Below are positions 1-9,452 of a stretch of DNA of 39,910 nt, piece after piece. Each line of letters starts with the position of its first letter. Within the stretch, counting starts at the first letter, position 1. The notes under the pieces were generated by a model. It was not told the DNA's origin, ran no database searches, and was given only the letters and a program-made list of their open reading frames with translations. The stretch covers positions 1 to 39,910 of the forward strand of contig JAHDSQ010000032.1 of assembly GCA_018432615.1 (NCBI GenBank). Reading direction: 5' to 3'. Source of the stretch: Clostridia bacterium. GTDB taxonomy: Bacteria > Bacillota > Peptococcia > DRI-13 > SM3-B62. A program made the translations under genes and the position numbers.

Positions 1-251
1 AGATATAATCTTTATCCACTGTAGATAAGGGTAAATAAGTTTAGGGGAGGAACAGAAATTTAAAAAAAACCGTATATCCTCTTTTAGAAAGGTCAATTTT
101 GAGCTCGCAGGATTTTTAATTATTTTCATGCGTCAGCTCTGGCCCATAGGGTGTTGATTTGCTATATTTCTTAATATGTGGTAAACTGTGATGATGATAT
201 TGTTTTTCAATCGCCTGAGTCCGATGTTAGCGTTAGATATGTTGGAATTAT
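1..251. other. Intergenic, no gene seen
   Basis: AT-rich sequence with no open frame that has a ribosome binding site. The stem-loop that follows at 252-291 suggests this is the 3' untranslated tail of a gene lying left of the window. Confidence 0.5.
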
Positions 252-291
252 AGAGCGGGGAACTCAATGATTATGAGTTTCCTGCTCTTTT
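252..291 (+). terminator. Rho-independent terminator
   Basis: The arms AGAGCGGGGAACTCA and TGAGTTTCCTGCTCT pair with few mismatches around a 7-base loop and run into TTTTG. It probably ends a transcript entering from the left, because the next gene starts about 150 bases later. Confidence 0.7.
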
Positions 292-409
292 GTTCGATTG
301 CTGATTATAACTAATCCCCCACTTTTAGTGAAACTAAGCCCTTGGACGGATTCAAAACAACAAAATAAAGCACGAATTTAGGCATAGAAATGCAAAAAAT
401 AAATCAAGA

Positions 410-434
410 AAGTGGTTTCCCACTTAAGAAGGAG
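410..434 (+). promoter_or_regulatory. Leader hairpin and RBS of the helicase gene
   Basis: AAGTGG-TTTC-CCACTT forms a short hairpin directly before AAGAAGGAG, the ribosome binding site, which lies 8 bases before the TTG start at 443. A stem this close to the RBS could tune translation, for example with temperature. That role is inference only. Confidence 0.4.
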
Positions 435-442
435 AAAACGAA

Positions 443-1612
443 TTGAATTTTGAAGAACTGAACATCATTACACCTATCCTTAAGGCTATAAATGCTGAAG
501 GATACACCAAGCCTACCCCCATACAGGAGCAGGCTATACCCGTCATATTGGAAGGAAAAGATCTGCTCGGGTGTGCACAAACAGGCACGGGGAAAACAGC
601 GGCTTTCGCGATACCCATGCTGCAGATGCTTCATAAAGAACGGAAAAACGAAAAAGGGCCTCGGGCCATTAAAGCCTTGATATTGACCCCGACACGGGAA
701 TTGGCGATACAGATTGACGAGAGCATTGCTTCATACGGAAGGCATACCGGACTTAAACACACCGTTGTATATGGCGGGGTGTCACAATATCATCAAACAA
801 AAGCGTTGAAGTCGGGGGTAGATATCCTCGTGGCCACGCCGGGTCGTCTCCTTGATTTAGTAAATCAGAAATACATCAATTTGAGACAGATAAAGATGTT
901 TGTCCTTGATGAGGCAGATCGTATGCTCGATATGGGATTTTCCCATGATATGAAAAAAATCATTGCCCTTCTGCCGGCAACGAGACAAACACTCTTGTTT
1001 TCCGCAACCATACCCCAGGAGATTACCAAACTGAGAAATGATATTCTGTCAAATCCGGTCAATATTGAAGTGACTCCGGTTTCCTCAACGGTGGATAGTA
1101 TTGAGCAAACAGTATATTTTGTGGAGAAAAAGGATAAGAAAACACTGCTTATCCGACTGTTGGAGAATAAGACCATTGATTCTGCTCTGATATTTACCCG
1201 GACAAAGCATGGAGCCGATAAGGTGGTTAAAGACTTGGCGAAAGCAAAGATAACCGCTCAGGCTATTCATGGTAATAAATCACAGATGGCCCGGCAAATC
1301 GCTTTGCGAGATTTCAAACAGAAACGTACCAGAGTACTTGTTGCTACCGATATTGCAGCGCGAGGAATTGATGTACAGGAGCTGTCTCATGTAATTAATT
1401 TCGATCTTCCGAATATACCTGAAACCTACGTCCATCGGATAGGAAGAACGGGTAGAGCAGGGATGAGGGGCACCGCGATGTCGTTTTGCGACAGGGAGGA
1501 AAAAGGGTATCTGAGAGATATCCAGAAACTCATAGCAAAAAAAATACCTGTTATCAAGGAACAGCTTTATGCTGGAAGCACTATGCTTAATCTGCAGGGT
1601 GCGAAAGGATAA
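443..1612 (+). CDS. rhlE: DEAD-box ATP-dependent RNA helicase, RhlE-like
   Basis: A 389-aa superfamily 2 RNA helicase expected to unwind structured RNA in the cytoplasm, in ribosome assembly, mRNA decay or cold adaptation. The Q motif (F3, PTPIQ), AQTGTGKT (about 45-52), [28 protein letters not shown] and [10 protein letters not shown] are all present in order. The length is that of a bare helicase core, without the long basic C-terminal tail of DeaD/CsdA. The start is TTG, chosen because AAGGAG lies 8 bases upstream and the Q motif begins at once. It is monocistronic, with a terminator on each side. The RhlE assignment rests on the N-terminal wording of the sequence; CshA-like is an alternative. 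Confidence 0.92.
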   Translation: MNFEELNIITPILKAINAEGYTKPTPIQEQAIPVILEGKDLLGCAQTGTGKTAAFAIPMLQMLHKERKNEKGPRAIKALILTPTRELAIQIDESIASYGRHTGLKHTVVYGGVSQYHQTKALKSGVDILVATPGRLLDLVNQKYINLRQIKMFVLDEADRMLDMGFSHDMKKIIALLPATRQTLLFSATIPQEITKLRNDILSNPVNIEVTPVSSTVDSIEQTVYFVEKKDKKTLLIRLLENKTIDSALIFTRTKHGADKVVKDLAKAKITAQAIHGNKSQMARQIALRDFKQKRTRVLVATDIAARGIDVQELSHVINFDLPNIPETYVHRIGRTGRAGMRGTAMSFCDREEKGYLRDIQKLIAKKIPVIKEQLYAGSTMLNLQGAKG

Positions 1613-1638
1613 GAAGCCGAAACACAAAAGCTTTGGTA

Positions 1639-1688
1639 GGGGTAGTAAAACAGAGGATTATACAGTCCGCTGTTTTGCTACCCCTTTT
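1639..1688 (+). terminator. Terminator after the helicase gene
   Basis: GGGGTAG-AAAACAG and CTGTTTTGCTACCCC form a long stem followed by TTTT, 26 bases after the helicase stop codon. Confidence 0.85.
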
Positions 1689-1752
1689 GATTATTGTTTC
1701 GTAGCCTTATAATAGAGTAAGTATTTATTTAAAGTTATTTTCAGGAAACAGG

Positions 1753-3042
1753 ATGGGGGAAGTAACATTGCTGACGAAAATTTTACGCAGAGTTATAGCC
1801 AAAAAGAAAGACCCGTTTTTGTTTGAAGCTTATGACACTAATGTCTGTTTTGCCACCATCCCAGAAGAAATAGGCTTATACATTCATATTCCTTTTTGTC
1901 AGACCCTTTGTCCCTACTGTCCGTACAATAAGATCCTTTATAATAAGGAGAAGGCTTTAGCCTATCAGAAGGCTCTCTTGGCAGAATTGTCTCTCTTGCA
2001 TGAACATTTGCGTCATAAGAATATTAGCTCCATATATATTGGGGGAGGAACGCCTACCCTGATGTTGGATGAGCTGCAGGCAGTATTGGATTGGACAAGG
2101 GAAAAGTTCGCCTTTCTTGGGGATATTGGAATTGAAGTATATCCCCAGGAAATAGATCGAAAGAAAATAGCACAATTAAAGGAGATGGGGGTCAGCCTGG
2201 TCAGTATTGGGATTCAAACCTTTAATGACCGGCAGTTAAAATTCTTGGGTCGAAGCTATATGCAGGATGAAGCCAGGAGAACTGTTGAGCTGGTAAAAGA
2301 GGCTGATTTTGCTTGTGTTGATATCGATATCATGTTTAATCTTCCGGATCAAACGCGAGAAGATATCGAGTATGACATATCTACTTGTTACGATTACAAT
2401 ATTGATCAACTCTCAATTTATCCCTTGATTATCTTTCCCATGACGCCTTTGCATGAGATGGTAAAGAAAAATGGCTTACACACATTTAATCGGTTTCAGG
2501 AGTATGGCATTTTGAAAAAGATTGCAGAAATGTCGATGCAACGAGGCTACGACAAAACCTCTATCTGGACATACGGGAAAAGAAACGGCAAAAGGTATAC
2601 TTCCATTACCCGGGAAAGTTTTGTGGGTGTAGGGGCCAGCGCTACTTCCCTGTTCGGAAACTATTTTTATTTAAACACCTTTAATGTGGATACGTACATT
2701 AGCAGAGTGAAAGAAGGAAGACTTCCCATTAATGTGGTTAATGTGATGTCTGACAGAGAAAAAATGGTCTTTTGGCTTTTTTGGCGTTGTTATGACACTT
2801 CTATTGATACTAAACGCTTTGCAGAACTGTTTGGCAGAGAGTTCGGAAGGGAATTCCCTCTGCTTGAACGGTTTTTGCTGGGTTTCGGCCTGGCCGGGAG
2901 ATACGGTGATAGGTTGGAATTAACGGGAAACGGCGCTTATCTTTATCACTTGGTTGAAAAGCAGTACTCTGTAACTTATTTGAATAAGATGTGGGAATCC
3001 TGTATGAAAACTCCGTGGTTAGAGAAAATCTCTTTATCGTAA
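1753..3042 (+). CDS. Radical SAM protein, HemN/HemW-like
   Basis: A 429-aa protein of the oxygen-independent coproporphyrinogen oxidase-like radical SAM family. The CxxxCxxC cluster motif is at C49, C53 and C56 inside IHIPFCQTLCPYC, where it would bind a 4Fe-4S cluster and S-adenosylmethionine. The GGGTPT motif follows at about residue 98, then a HemN-type C-terminal region. HemN itself makes protoporphyrinogen, while relatives (HemW, ChuW/HutW) are haem chaperones or anaerobic haem-degrading enzymes. No haem genes flank it, so the exact reaction cannot be decided. The RBS before ATG 1753 is weak, so the start is less certain than the gene. Confidence 0.8.
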   Translation: MGEVTLLTKILRRVIAKKKDPFLFEAYDTNVCFATIPEEIGLYIHIPFCQTLCPYCPYNKILYNKEKALAYQKALLAELSLLHEHLRHKNISSIYIGGGTPTLMLDELQAVLDWTREKFAFLGDIGIEVYPQEIDRKKIAQLKEMGVSLVSIGIQTFNDRQLKFLGRSYMQDEARRTVELVKEADFACVDIDIMFNLPDQTREDIEYDISTCYDYNIDQLSIYPLIIFPMTPLHEMVKKNGLHTFNRFQEYGILKKIAEMSMQRGYDKTSIWTYGKRNGKRYTSITRESFVGVGASATSLFGNYFYLNTFNVDTYISRVKEGRLPINVVNVMSDREKMVFWLFWRCYDTSIDTKRFAELFGREFGREFPLLERFLLGFGLAGRYGDRLELTGNGAYLYHLVEKQYSVTYLNKMWESCMKTPWLEKISLS

Positions 3043-3163
3043 ATGGTTTTCTCAGGATGAATATTATATGGTATCTTTGCGTATTAATTACTAAACTAGT
3101 CCAAAACACGCTATTGTATAAAGGCTGGATGTAGTTAATGCTTTCTTTGAAAGGAGCTTATTT

Positions 3164-4276
3164 TTGCAAAGGGTACTAATATTCATCCTCATGGGTTTGT
3201 TGTCTCCAGTTATTATGTTAGCGCAAGATGACTTAAAAGCCACCGGTGAAGAAATACAAGCTTGTTATGTCAGGGGACAAGTAATTGAGATTCTGCAGGA
3301 AGACATAAAAAGTAACGAGGCTAGATTTCCTGTCGGAAGGCAGGAATTTACGGTAAGAATAACGGACGGACCATATAAGGGTAAAGAATATACGCTCGAA
3401 AACAATTGTTCAGGGAATCCGGTTTACGGTTATTGGGTAAGCGAAGGGGAAAAGGTCATACTGACGTTACAAATCCAAAATGGGGAAGTCATCAATTATG
3501 GTGTCGATGACTATGAAAGAGATGAAAATGTTTACTATTTAATACTTCTTTTTGTTTTACTCCTCATTCTGGTTGGTCGCGGTCAGGGATTGAAAGCGGT
3601 AATAAGCTTAAGCGTTACCGTTTTTATCGTGGGCAAATTCATGCTGCCCGGACTTTATCAAGGTCATGATCCGGTTTTGCTAGCTCTTTTTGCAAGCATG
3701 GCCATAACAGCAATTGCGATATTAATTATAGGTGGATTTTCCATTAAATCCTTGTCGGCTATTCTTGGGACTTCCGGCGGCTTAATAGCAGCGGCGGAAA
3801 TATCCATGTTCTTTGGAAAAACAGCACACCTGCGGGGAGTGAGTGAAGAAGAAGTTCAAATACTGATGAATACACCCCAGGTATTGCAGATTGATTTCAG
3901 TGGTCTTTTATTTGCCGGCATCATTATCGGGGCGCTTGGAGCAATAATGGATGTAAGCATGTCTATTGCTTCCAGTATGGAAGAAATTAATCGGGCAGGT
4001 AGGATGAGCACGTTTAATCTCATCCGTTCGGGTATGAATGTAGGTAAAGATATCATGGGAACCATGTCTAATACCCTCATTCTTGCTTACACCGGAACCT
4101 CTTTACCCTTGCTTTTATACTATATGGCTGTCAAACCGTCTTTTATTAAGTTGATGAATACCGACTATCTGGTGACGGAATTTGTCAGAGCCTTAGCCGG
4201 AAGTAGCGGTTTAATTTTAGCGATACCTATTACCGCCGTTATTTCTGGGATGCTGTTAAGTATAAATAGACACTAA
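3164..4276 (+). CDS. YibE/F-family membrane protein
   Basis: A 370-aa integral membrane protein. An N-terminal signal-like segment (residues 1-20) precedes a soluble domain of about 110 residues with an OB-like beta pattern. Six or seven hydrophobic segments follow from about residue 125 to the C-terminus, including the glycine-rich LFAGIIIGALGAIMD stretch typical of the YibE/F family. The biochemical role of the family is unknown to me. Translation starts at TTG, with AAGGAG 7 bases upstream. The gene stands alone and is followed by a strong terminator. Confidence 0.8.
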   Translation: MQRVLIFILMGLLSPVIMLAQDDLKATGEEIQACYVRGQVIEILQEDIKSNEARFPVGRQEFTVRITDGPYKGKEYTLENNCSGNPVYGYWVSEGEKVILTLQIQNGEVINYGVDDYERDENVYYLILLFVLLLILVGRGQGLKAVISLSVTVFIVGKFMLPGLYQGHDPVLLALFASMAITAIAILIIGGFSIKSLSAILGTSGGLIAAAEISMFFGKTAHLRGVSEEEVQILMNTPQVLQIDFSGLLFAGIIIGALGAIMDVSMSIASSMEEINRAGRMSTFNLIRSGMNVGKDIMGTMSNTLILAYTGTSLPLLLYYMAVKPSFIKLMNTDYLVTEFVRALAGSSGLILAIPITAVISGMLLSINRH

Positions 4277-4288
4277 AAAAGCATGACC

Positions 4289-4331
4289 AAAAAAAGGAAG
4301 GGCCTATTAAAGCCGGCTCTTCCTTTTTTTT
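4289..4331. terminator. Bidirectional terminator between convergent genes
   Basis: A stem AAGGAAG-GGCC / GCCGG-CTCTTCCTT is bordered by A-runs on the left and eight Ts on the right. It can therefore end both the YibE/F transcript and the minus-strand LysR transcript. Confidence 0.85.
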
Positions 4332-4369
4332 GCTGCGTATTATGTATGGCAAGTATAAGGAACCGCGTG

Positions 4370-5278
4370 CTATAGGATGTCACTCAATAGCTTAATGAGA
4401 TGGGTAGCATAACCCGGAAGGTTTCTTCCTTTGATATAGGCTGCAACAAATTCAGTTGTATGAATATGGCTGCCGACACAGAAAAATGACGGTTTTTTTT
4501 CGAAGTTGAAATACGAAGTATAACTTTCATTACAAAAGGATATTCCCATTCCTTCAACGGTCATACGTAACGAGGTTTCAATGCTGCGGACGCACAAAAG
4601 TTTCGCAGGTTTCATGCCGGTATCTTGAAGTATTTGATCGACCGAAGACCTGAGACTTTGGCCTTCATGCTGCAGAATAAATTGTTCGTTTAGAAAATGA
4701 CGAAGATCAATCCAAGGGTATTTGCTGCCTGTAACGCGCTGGCTGTGTACAGCGCCCGGATGGCCGGGTGGTGTGGCCAGCAATACCGGTTCGCGGCGAA
4801 GAGACACATATTGGAAGTTTTTGTTATAGCTTGGGCAGTTGCAAAAAAACAAGTCGATCTGATTATCCAGTAGCAGACCCTCTAAAAAACGATAGTTTCC
4901 TTCGTGTAGGACGATTTCTACATTCGGATAGTCATTTTTAAAATTTATGAGCAGTGTCGGCGTAATATGTGGAGAGCGAAAGGACTGCATACCAAGGCGG
5001 AGACGACCTTTATAACCATCGATAATGCCTGGCAGTTCGGCATTAAATAAATCTTTGAGGGTGAGCATTTGGCGGGCTTTTTCGGTATACAGCTCGCCGA
5101 CATAAGTCAATATGAGTCGTTTGCCCATTCGTTCAAACAATTTGACGCCTAAAGATTTTTCCAAATTGCTGACATATAGACTCAGTGCTGGCTGGGAGAT
5201 GCCCAACTGATTTGCTGCCTGAGTCATACTCCCGGCATCGGCTAATGTACAGATGTATTCCTGTTCTTTTAGATTCAT
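4370..5278 (-). CDS. LysR-family transcriptional regulator
   Basis: A 302-aa protein with an N-terminal winged helix-turn-helix (residues 1-60, including MTQAANQLGISQPALSLYVSNLE) followed by a type 2 periplasmic-binding-like effector domain from about 90. It is transcribed away from the amidohydrolase/ABC/citDEF operon across about 290 AT-rich bases. This is the classical layout in which a LysR protein controls its divergent neighbour in response to a pathway metabolite. An RBS, GGAGGAAATA, lies just before the ATG. The effector is unknown; a substrate or product of the neighbouring operon is the natural guess. Confidence 0.9.
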   Translation of the reverse strand: MNLKEQEYICTLADAGSMTQAANQLGISQPALSLYVSNLEKSLGVKLFERMGKRLILTYVGELYTEKARQMLTLKDLFNAELPGIIDGYKGRLRLGMQSFRSPHITPTLLINFKNDYPNVEIVLHEGNYRFLEGLLLDNQIDLFFCNCPSYNKNFQYVSLRREPVLLATPPGHPGAVHSQRVTGSKYPWIDLRHFLNEQFILQHEGQSLRSSVDQILQDTGMKPAKLLCVRSIETSLRMTVEGMGISFCNESYTSYFNFEKKPSFFCVGSHIHTTEFVAAYIKGRNLPGYATHLIKLLSDIL

Positions 5279-5485
5279 AATATTTCCTCCAAAAAAAGTT
5301 TTAAAATCAAAACCAAAGTATAAGAAGAAATGATAAATAACAAAATAAATATAATATTAAATATATCCATATGTCAATATAGAAAGAAAAAAACAGCCGA
5401 AAGTTTTGAAAAAATGCGTTATAAATGGCAAATGACTTGGCTTGAAAGATAAGGAAAACAAAACATAATAATAATATAAATTGAT

Positions 5486-5514
5486 TTTACAAATAGATAC
5501 TAGCTTGGTATACT
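5486..5514 (+). promoter_or_regulatory. Sigma-A promoter of the catabolic operon
   Basis: TTTACA (5486-5491), a 17-base spacer and TATACT (5509-5514) lie about 50 bases before the M20 gene. The sequence between here and the LysR start is very AT-rich, with several palindromic tracts that could hold the LysR binding site. No single T-N11-A box could be chosen with confidence. Confidence 0.6.
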
Positions 5515-5566
5515 GAGGGCAGAAAAAACGGTCTTAAATTAATAAGGTTAAAAAATGGGGAGAATT

Positions 5567-6781
5567 ATGAAAAAAGATAATTTAAAAGAACAGATTAACC
5601 AGTATATTGAAAAAATAGTTAATCCATTATGCAGGATGGCTGACACTATTTTTGATTATCCCGAAATGGGTTTTAAAGAGTACAAAACAAGTGCTTTACT
5701 TTGCGATTGGCTGGAAGAGAGAGGCTTTGATATGATCCGTGGAGTGGGTGGATTAGATACTGCCTTTCATGCCGTGTATGAGCAAGGTAACGGCGGACCC
5801 TCAATCGGATTACTTTGCGAGTACGATGCTTTACCCATAGGTCATGCCTGCGGACATCATATGCAAGGGCCGGTGATGCTGGCTGTTGCCGATGCTTTAA
5901 AAAACGTTGCAATAAATAAGCCCTTCAAATTAGTAATTTACGGTACCCCTGCGGAAGAGGGTTTGCAGGGGAAGGCACGGATGTTGGAGAAGGGCTGTTT
6001 CAACGATATTGATGTTGCTTTGATGGTGCATGCGGGAGACCATACGACAGTCGATGTCAAATCATTGGCCGGAGCAAGACTTGATGCTAAGTTTAAAGGA
6101 GTAGCGGCTCATGCCTCCCTTACACCTGAGTTGACACGAGATTCACTCGACGGGTTATTATTGGCTTTGCAGGGGATTGAATTCATACGGGGTCATGTGA
6201 AAAATGATGTGCGTTTGCTTTGCGGAATTAAAGATTGTGTAGGGATGCCGAGCAATACAGATCAGACCAGTGCTGAGGGGTACGTAGTATTCAGGACTTA
6301 TCATTCCTGCGATGTGGAAGATTTGGAAAAAAGACTTACTGATATATTTAAAGGGGCAGCATTGATGACGGGTACTAATGTCCGAGTAGGTAAGTCCCTT
6401 GAAATGGTTGGCAAACTTCCATCCCATATGCTCAATAAACTTATTCTGGATAATGCTCAGAACTTGTCTGCTCCGCAAATACTAAAGCCTCACCGTGAAA
6501 AAACCGGGGCTACCGATTTTGCCTTTGTCAGCCGTCATATACCAAGCGCTGTTTGCCGAGTGGCCTTTGTGCCAAAGGGAACGCCTTCTCATTCCCAAGC
6601 TTTTCTGGATGCAGGGAAATCCCAGCGTGCACATGAGGCAATTCGTTTGGGAGCAAAAATCATTGCAGGTGTTGTCGTTGATTTGATTGATAGCGAAGAG
6701 ACTTTTCAACATGTTTTACAGGAACATCTGGATATTAAAACCGCAGAGGAAAACGTGACGTGTAATAGTACTGCTGTTTAA
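5567..6781 (+). CDS. M20-family amidohydrolase/aminoacylase
   Basis: A 404-aa zinc-dependent amide hydrolase of the AbgB/HmrA-like M20 group. The metal-binding signature GHACGHH (H93, C95, H97, H98), the catalytic/metal pair AEE (about 129-131), and HAGDHTT and GVAAHAS (dimerisation lid) are visible. I start at ATG 5567, because GGGGAGA lies 4 bases before it; an in-frame ATG at 5555 has a poorer RBS. It is the first gene of an operon with a peptide-type importer and citrate lyase, so it probably removes an acyl or amino-acid group from an imported conjugate in the cytoplasm. The substrate is not determined by the sequence. Confidence 0.9.
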   Translation: MKKDNLKEQINQYIEKIVNPLCRMADTIFDYPEMGFKEYKTSALLCDWLEERGFDMIRGVGGLDTAFHAVYEQGNGGPSIGLLCEYDALPIGHACGHHMQGPVMLAVADALKNVAINKPFKLVIYGTPAEEGLQGKARMLEKGCFNDIDVALMVHAGDHTTVDVKSLAGARLDAKFKGVAAHASLTPELTRDSLDGLLLALQGIEFIRGHVKNDVRLLCGIKDCVGMPSNTDQTSAEGYVVFRTYHSCDVEDLEKRLTDIFKGAALMTGTNVRVGKSLEMVGKLPSHMLNKLILDNAQNLSAPQILKPHREKTGATDFAFVSRHIPSAVCRVAFVPKGTPSHSQAFLDAGKSQRAHEAIRLGAKIIAGVVVDLIDSEETFQHVLQEHLDIKTAEENVTCNSTAV

Positions 6782-6850
6782 TGAGCTCTCAGTTTGAGCT
6801 TTATATCTGAACCTGATATTAAAAATATTAAAAAAATGGAGGCGAAAGGA

Positions 6851-8410
6851 ATGAAAAGAAAGAAAATGAGTTTGGTTTCCTTGCTGCTGGTTATTGCGTT
6901 ATTATTGGGCGGCTGCGGGGGAACGGGTGGGGAAACCGGTTCCGGCGGTGAAAGTGAACCCGTAAGGGATACTCTTATCGTAGGAATGGATCGTGAGCCT
7001 GCCGGGCTTGATCCAACATCAACTCACGTCACTACAGCTGTCATGATTTTCAACAACATTTATGACACACTGCTCAGTTTTGACAATGAGATGAAGATTC
7101 AACCCCGTCTGGCTATAAGTTATGAGCAACTCGATGATGTGACGTACAAATTTCACCTGCGTAAGGGAGTCAAATTTCACAATGGTGAAGAATTAAAATC
7201 CAGTGACGTTCTGTTTTCGTTTAAACGTCTTTATGACATTCCTGCTGCGAAGGGACAAGTTAGCATGATAGACCCTAACGGTTTCGAATGTCCGGACGAT
7301 TACACATTTGTTCTCAAAACAACTGAGCCTTGGTCGGCACTGCCTGCTCAGATTTGTTCCAGCTATCTGAATATTGTCAGCGAGAAGGCTGTTACTGAAG
7401 CAGGTGAAGATTTTAACCGTAACCCTGTTGGCACAGGTCCTTTCCAGTTTGTATCGTGGACTGCCGGGGATAGCATTGTCGTGGAACGTTTCGAAGATTA
7501 CTGGGATGAAAAAGCATTGCTTAAGACAATTAATTTCCGGATTATTACTGAAGCCACTAGCCGCGTAATCGATTTAGAGAGCGGCGGAATAGACATCGCT
7601 TTGGCCGTTGGTGTAACCGACATAGAAAGGTTGAGGGAAAATGCGGCGACAGATTTGATTCAATTCAATCATACTGGGATTCGCTACGGTGCGTTTAACT
7701 GTTCGAAAGAGGTTTTTGCCGATAAGCGCGTGCGTCAAGCCCTTAATTATGCCACCAATGTAGAAATCATTCGCGACGTGTTGTATGATAAGGGCATTGG
7801 CGCAATGCCGGCAACTACATCGGTAATACCCATACTTTCCGGCAGAAATACCGATTTGGTACAGTATGATTATGATCCTGAAAAGGCTAAGGCGTTGCTG
7901 GCGGAAGCCGGTTATCCCGACGGTTTTTCTGTGGAATACAACTTCCTTTCTAATACAAAAAACACTCGTTTGGGTGAAATGCTGCAAGCCCAGTGGGCTG
8001 AAGTTGGTGTGGAATTAGTTATGGCTCCGCTGGAGAGTGCTACTCTGACTGCTACACTTAATGCAGGAGAACATGATTTCTGTACAGCCAACTCCACTTA
8101 TGCACTAGGCGATACCATTGAAGGATTATATAGCTTCTACCATTCCTCAATGCATGGGACCAGTCGTTGTCGGGCCTATTTGAGTAACCCGGAGATAGAT
8201 GCGTTACTTGATGAGGCCAGGGTTGAAAAGAATGAAGACAAGAGGGAACAGCTTGCTTATGAGATACAAGCCCTTGTTCACGAGGAAGCTCCCTGGATCT
8301 ATATAGCATACGAGTATTACAATGTTGGATTGCTTGCTGACGTACAAGGTTTTAAACCCGCTCCCAATTCAGCTCATGACTTTTCATGCGTGTATATTGC
8401 CGAAAAGTAG
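6851..8410 (+). CDS. ABC importer substrate-binding lipoprotein (family 5)
   Basis: A 519-aa extracytoplasmic solute receptor of the DppA/OppA/NikA class. It has a lysine-rich start, a hydrophobic segment and a lipobox LLGGC with C22 as the lipidated cysteine, followed by a Gly/Ser linker. The mature domain begins with LIVGMDREPAGLDP, and the family motif RKGVKFHNGEEL lies near 107-118. ATG 6851 is chosen because GGAGG lies 8 bases upstream; an ATG 57 bases earlier would put 19 charged residues before the signal. It binds the substrate of the importer encoded by the next four genes. Dipeptides, oligopeptides and amide conjugates are all possible ligands. Confidence 0.92.
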   Translation: MKRKKMSLVSLLLVIALLLGGCGGTGGETGSGGESEPVRDTLIVGMDREPAGLDPTSTHVTTAVMIFNNIYDTLLSFDNEMKIQPRLAISYEQLDDVTYKFHLRKGVKFHNGEELKSSDVLFSFKRLYDIPAAKGQVSMIDPNGFECPDDYTFVLKTTEPWSALPAQICSSYLNIVSEKAVTEAGEDFNRNPVGTGPFQFVSWTAGDSIVVERFEDYWDEKALLKTINFRIITEATSRVIDLESGGIDIALAVGVTDIERLRENAATDLIQFNHTGIRYGAFNCSKEVFADKRVRQALNYATNVEIIRDVLYDKGIGAMPATTSVIPILSGRNTDLVQYDYDPEKAKALLAEAGYPDGFSVEYNFLSNTKNTRLGEMLQAQWAEVGVELVMAPLESATLTATLNAGEHDFCTANSTYALGDTIEGLYSFYHSSMHGTSRCRAYLSNPEIDALLDEARVEKNEDKREQLAYEIQALVHEEAPWIYIAYEYYNVGLLADVQGFKPAPNSAHDFSCVYIAEK

Positions 8411-8437
8411 TGGGTTCTCTCACAATCTTTAATACCA

Positions 8438-8473
8438 GCAGGCCGGTTAAGGTTCACTCCCCCGCCGGCCTGC
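8438..8473 (+). other. Intercistronic stem-loop without T-tract
   Basis: GCAGGCCGG and CCGGCCTGC pair perfectly over 9 bp but no U-run follows. Such hairpins after binding-protein genes commonly protect the 5' message and raise its level relative to the permease genes downstream. This role is inferred. Confidence 0.6.
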
Positions 8474-8513
8474 CCGGTTCTAGAGGCTAGAGACCAATCA
8501 AAGGAGAAGGCAA

Positions 8514-9440
8514 ATGATCAAATACATTTTACGACGTATCTTGATGATGATTCCGGTAATGCTGGGTGTTACCATCATTGTCTTTACAATGATGTATATT
8601 ACACCCGGCGATCCGGCCGAAATCATACTGGAGGATGGCGCAACACCAGAAGCGGTAGCAGAGCTGCGTGAGGAAATGGGCTTGGATGATCCTTATCTTG
8701 TTCGCTATTTTAGATTTGTTTCAGATTTGCTGCATGGGGATTTGGGAACTTGTTATGCTATAGGTCAGCCTGTATTTGACCGATTAGTTCAAACCTTTCC
8801 CAATACTATGAAACTGGCAGCATTGGCCGTCTTGGTTTCGACTACATTAGGGCTGTTGATGGGTATAATTTCAGCGGCAAAGCAGTATTCCGTTTTTGAT
8901 AATGTAGCCATGGCATTGGCTATGATGGGTAATGCTATGCCTAATTTTTGGCAGGGGCTACTGCTGATGCTGTTGTTCTCCTTATGGTTAGGCTGGCTGC
9001 CGGCGTCCGGATTTTCTTCTTTCAAGCATATGATTCTGCCTGCTGTGACTATGGGTACCAGTTCAGCAGCAATAATTGCCAGGATGACTCGTTCCAGTAT
9101 GTTGGAGGTAATACGAGCAGATTATATTTCAACTGCCCGTGCCAAGGGGCAAGTAGAATACCGGGTAATTCTCCGTCATGCTCTCAAGAATGCGTTGATT
9201 CCGGTTGTTACCATTATAGGGATTCAATTCGGCCGGCAGTTAGGTGGCGCAGTTTTGACCGAGTCGATCTTTGCTATTCCGGGGGTCGGAAAAATGATGG
9301 TTGATGCTATCAAGGCTCGGAACTTTCCGGTGGTTCAGGGTGGGGTTTTGATGATTGCCCTTTCCTTAAGTATAGTAAATCTTTTAGTGGATATCCTGTA
9401 TGCCTATATTGATCCTCGTATAAAATCACAGTATAAGTAG
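8514..9440 (+). CDS. ABC importer permease, DppB-like
   Basis: A 308-aa inner-membrane permease. It begins with the family-typical MIKYILRRILMMIPVMLGVTIIVF helix, has the long extracellular loop with the PGDPA motif, and carries the EAA loop (about 200-225, including DYISTARAKG) that contacts the ATPases. It pairs with the DppC-like permease encoded next to form the channel of the importer. An AAAGGAGAAGG RBS precedes the ATG. Confidence 0.92.
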   Translation: MIKYILRRILMMIPVMLGVTIIVFTMMYITPGDPAEIILEDGATPEAVAELREEMGLDDPYLVRYFRFVSDLLHGDLGTCYAIGQPVFDRLVQTFPNTMKLAALAVLVSTTLGLLMGIISAAKQYSVFDNVAMALAMMGNAMPNFWQGLLLMLLFSLWLGWLPASGFSSFKHMILPAVTMGTSSAAIIARMTRSSMLEVIRADYISTARAKGQVEYRVILRHALKNALIPVVTIIGIQFGRQLGGAVLTESIFAIPGVGKMMVDAIKARNFPVVQGGVLMIALSLSIVNLLVDILYAYIDPRIKSQYK

Positions 9441-9452
9441 GGAGACGAAGTG

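Noticed and set aside
5279-5485. A specific LysR T-N11-A binding box in the divergent intergenic region
   Set aside because: The region is so AT-rich that several candidates fit equally well; none could be preferred by eye.
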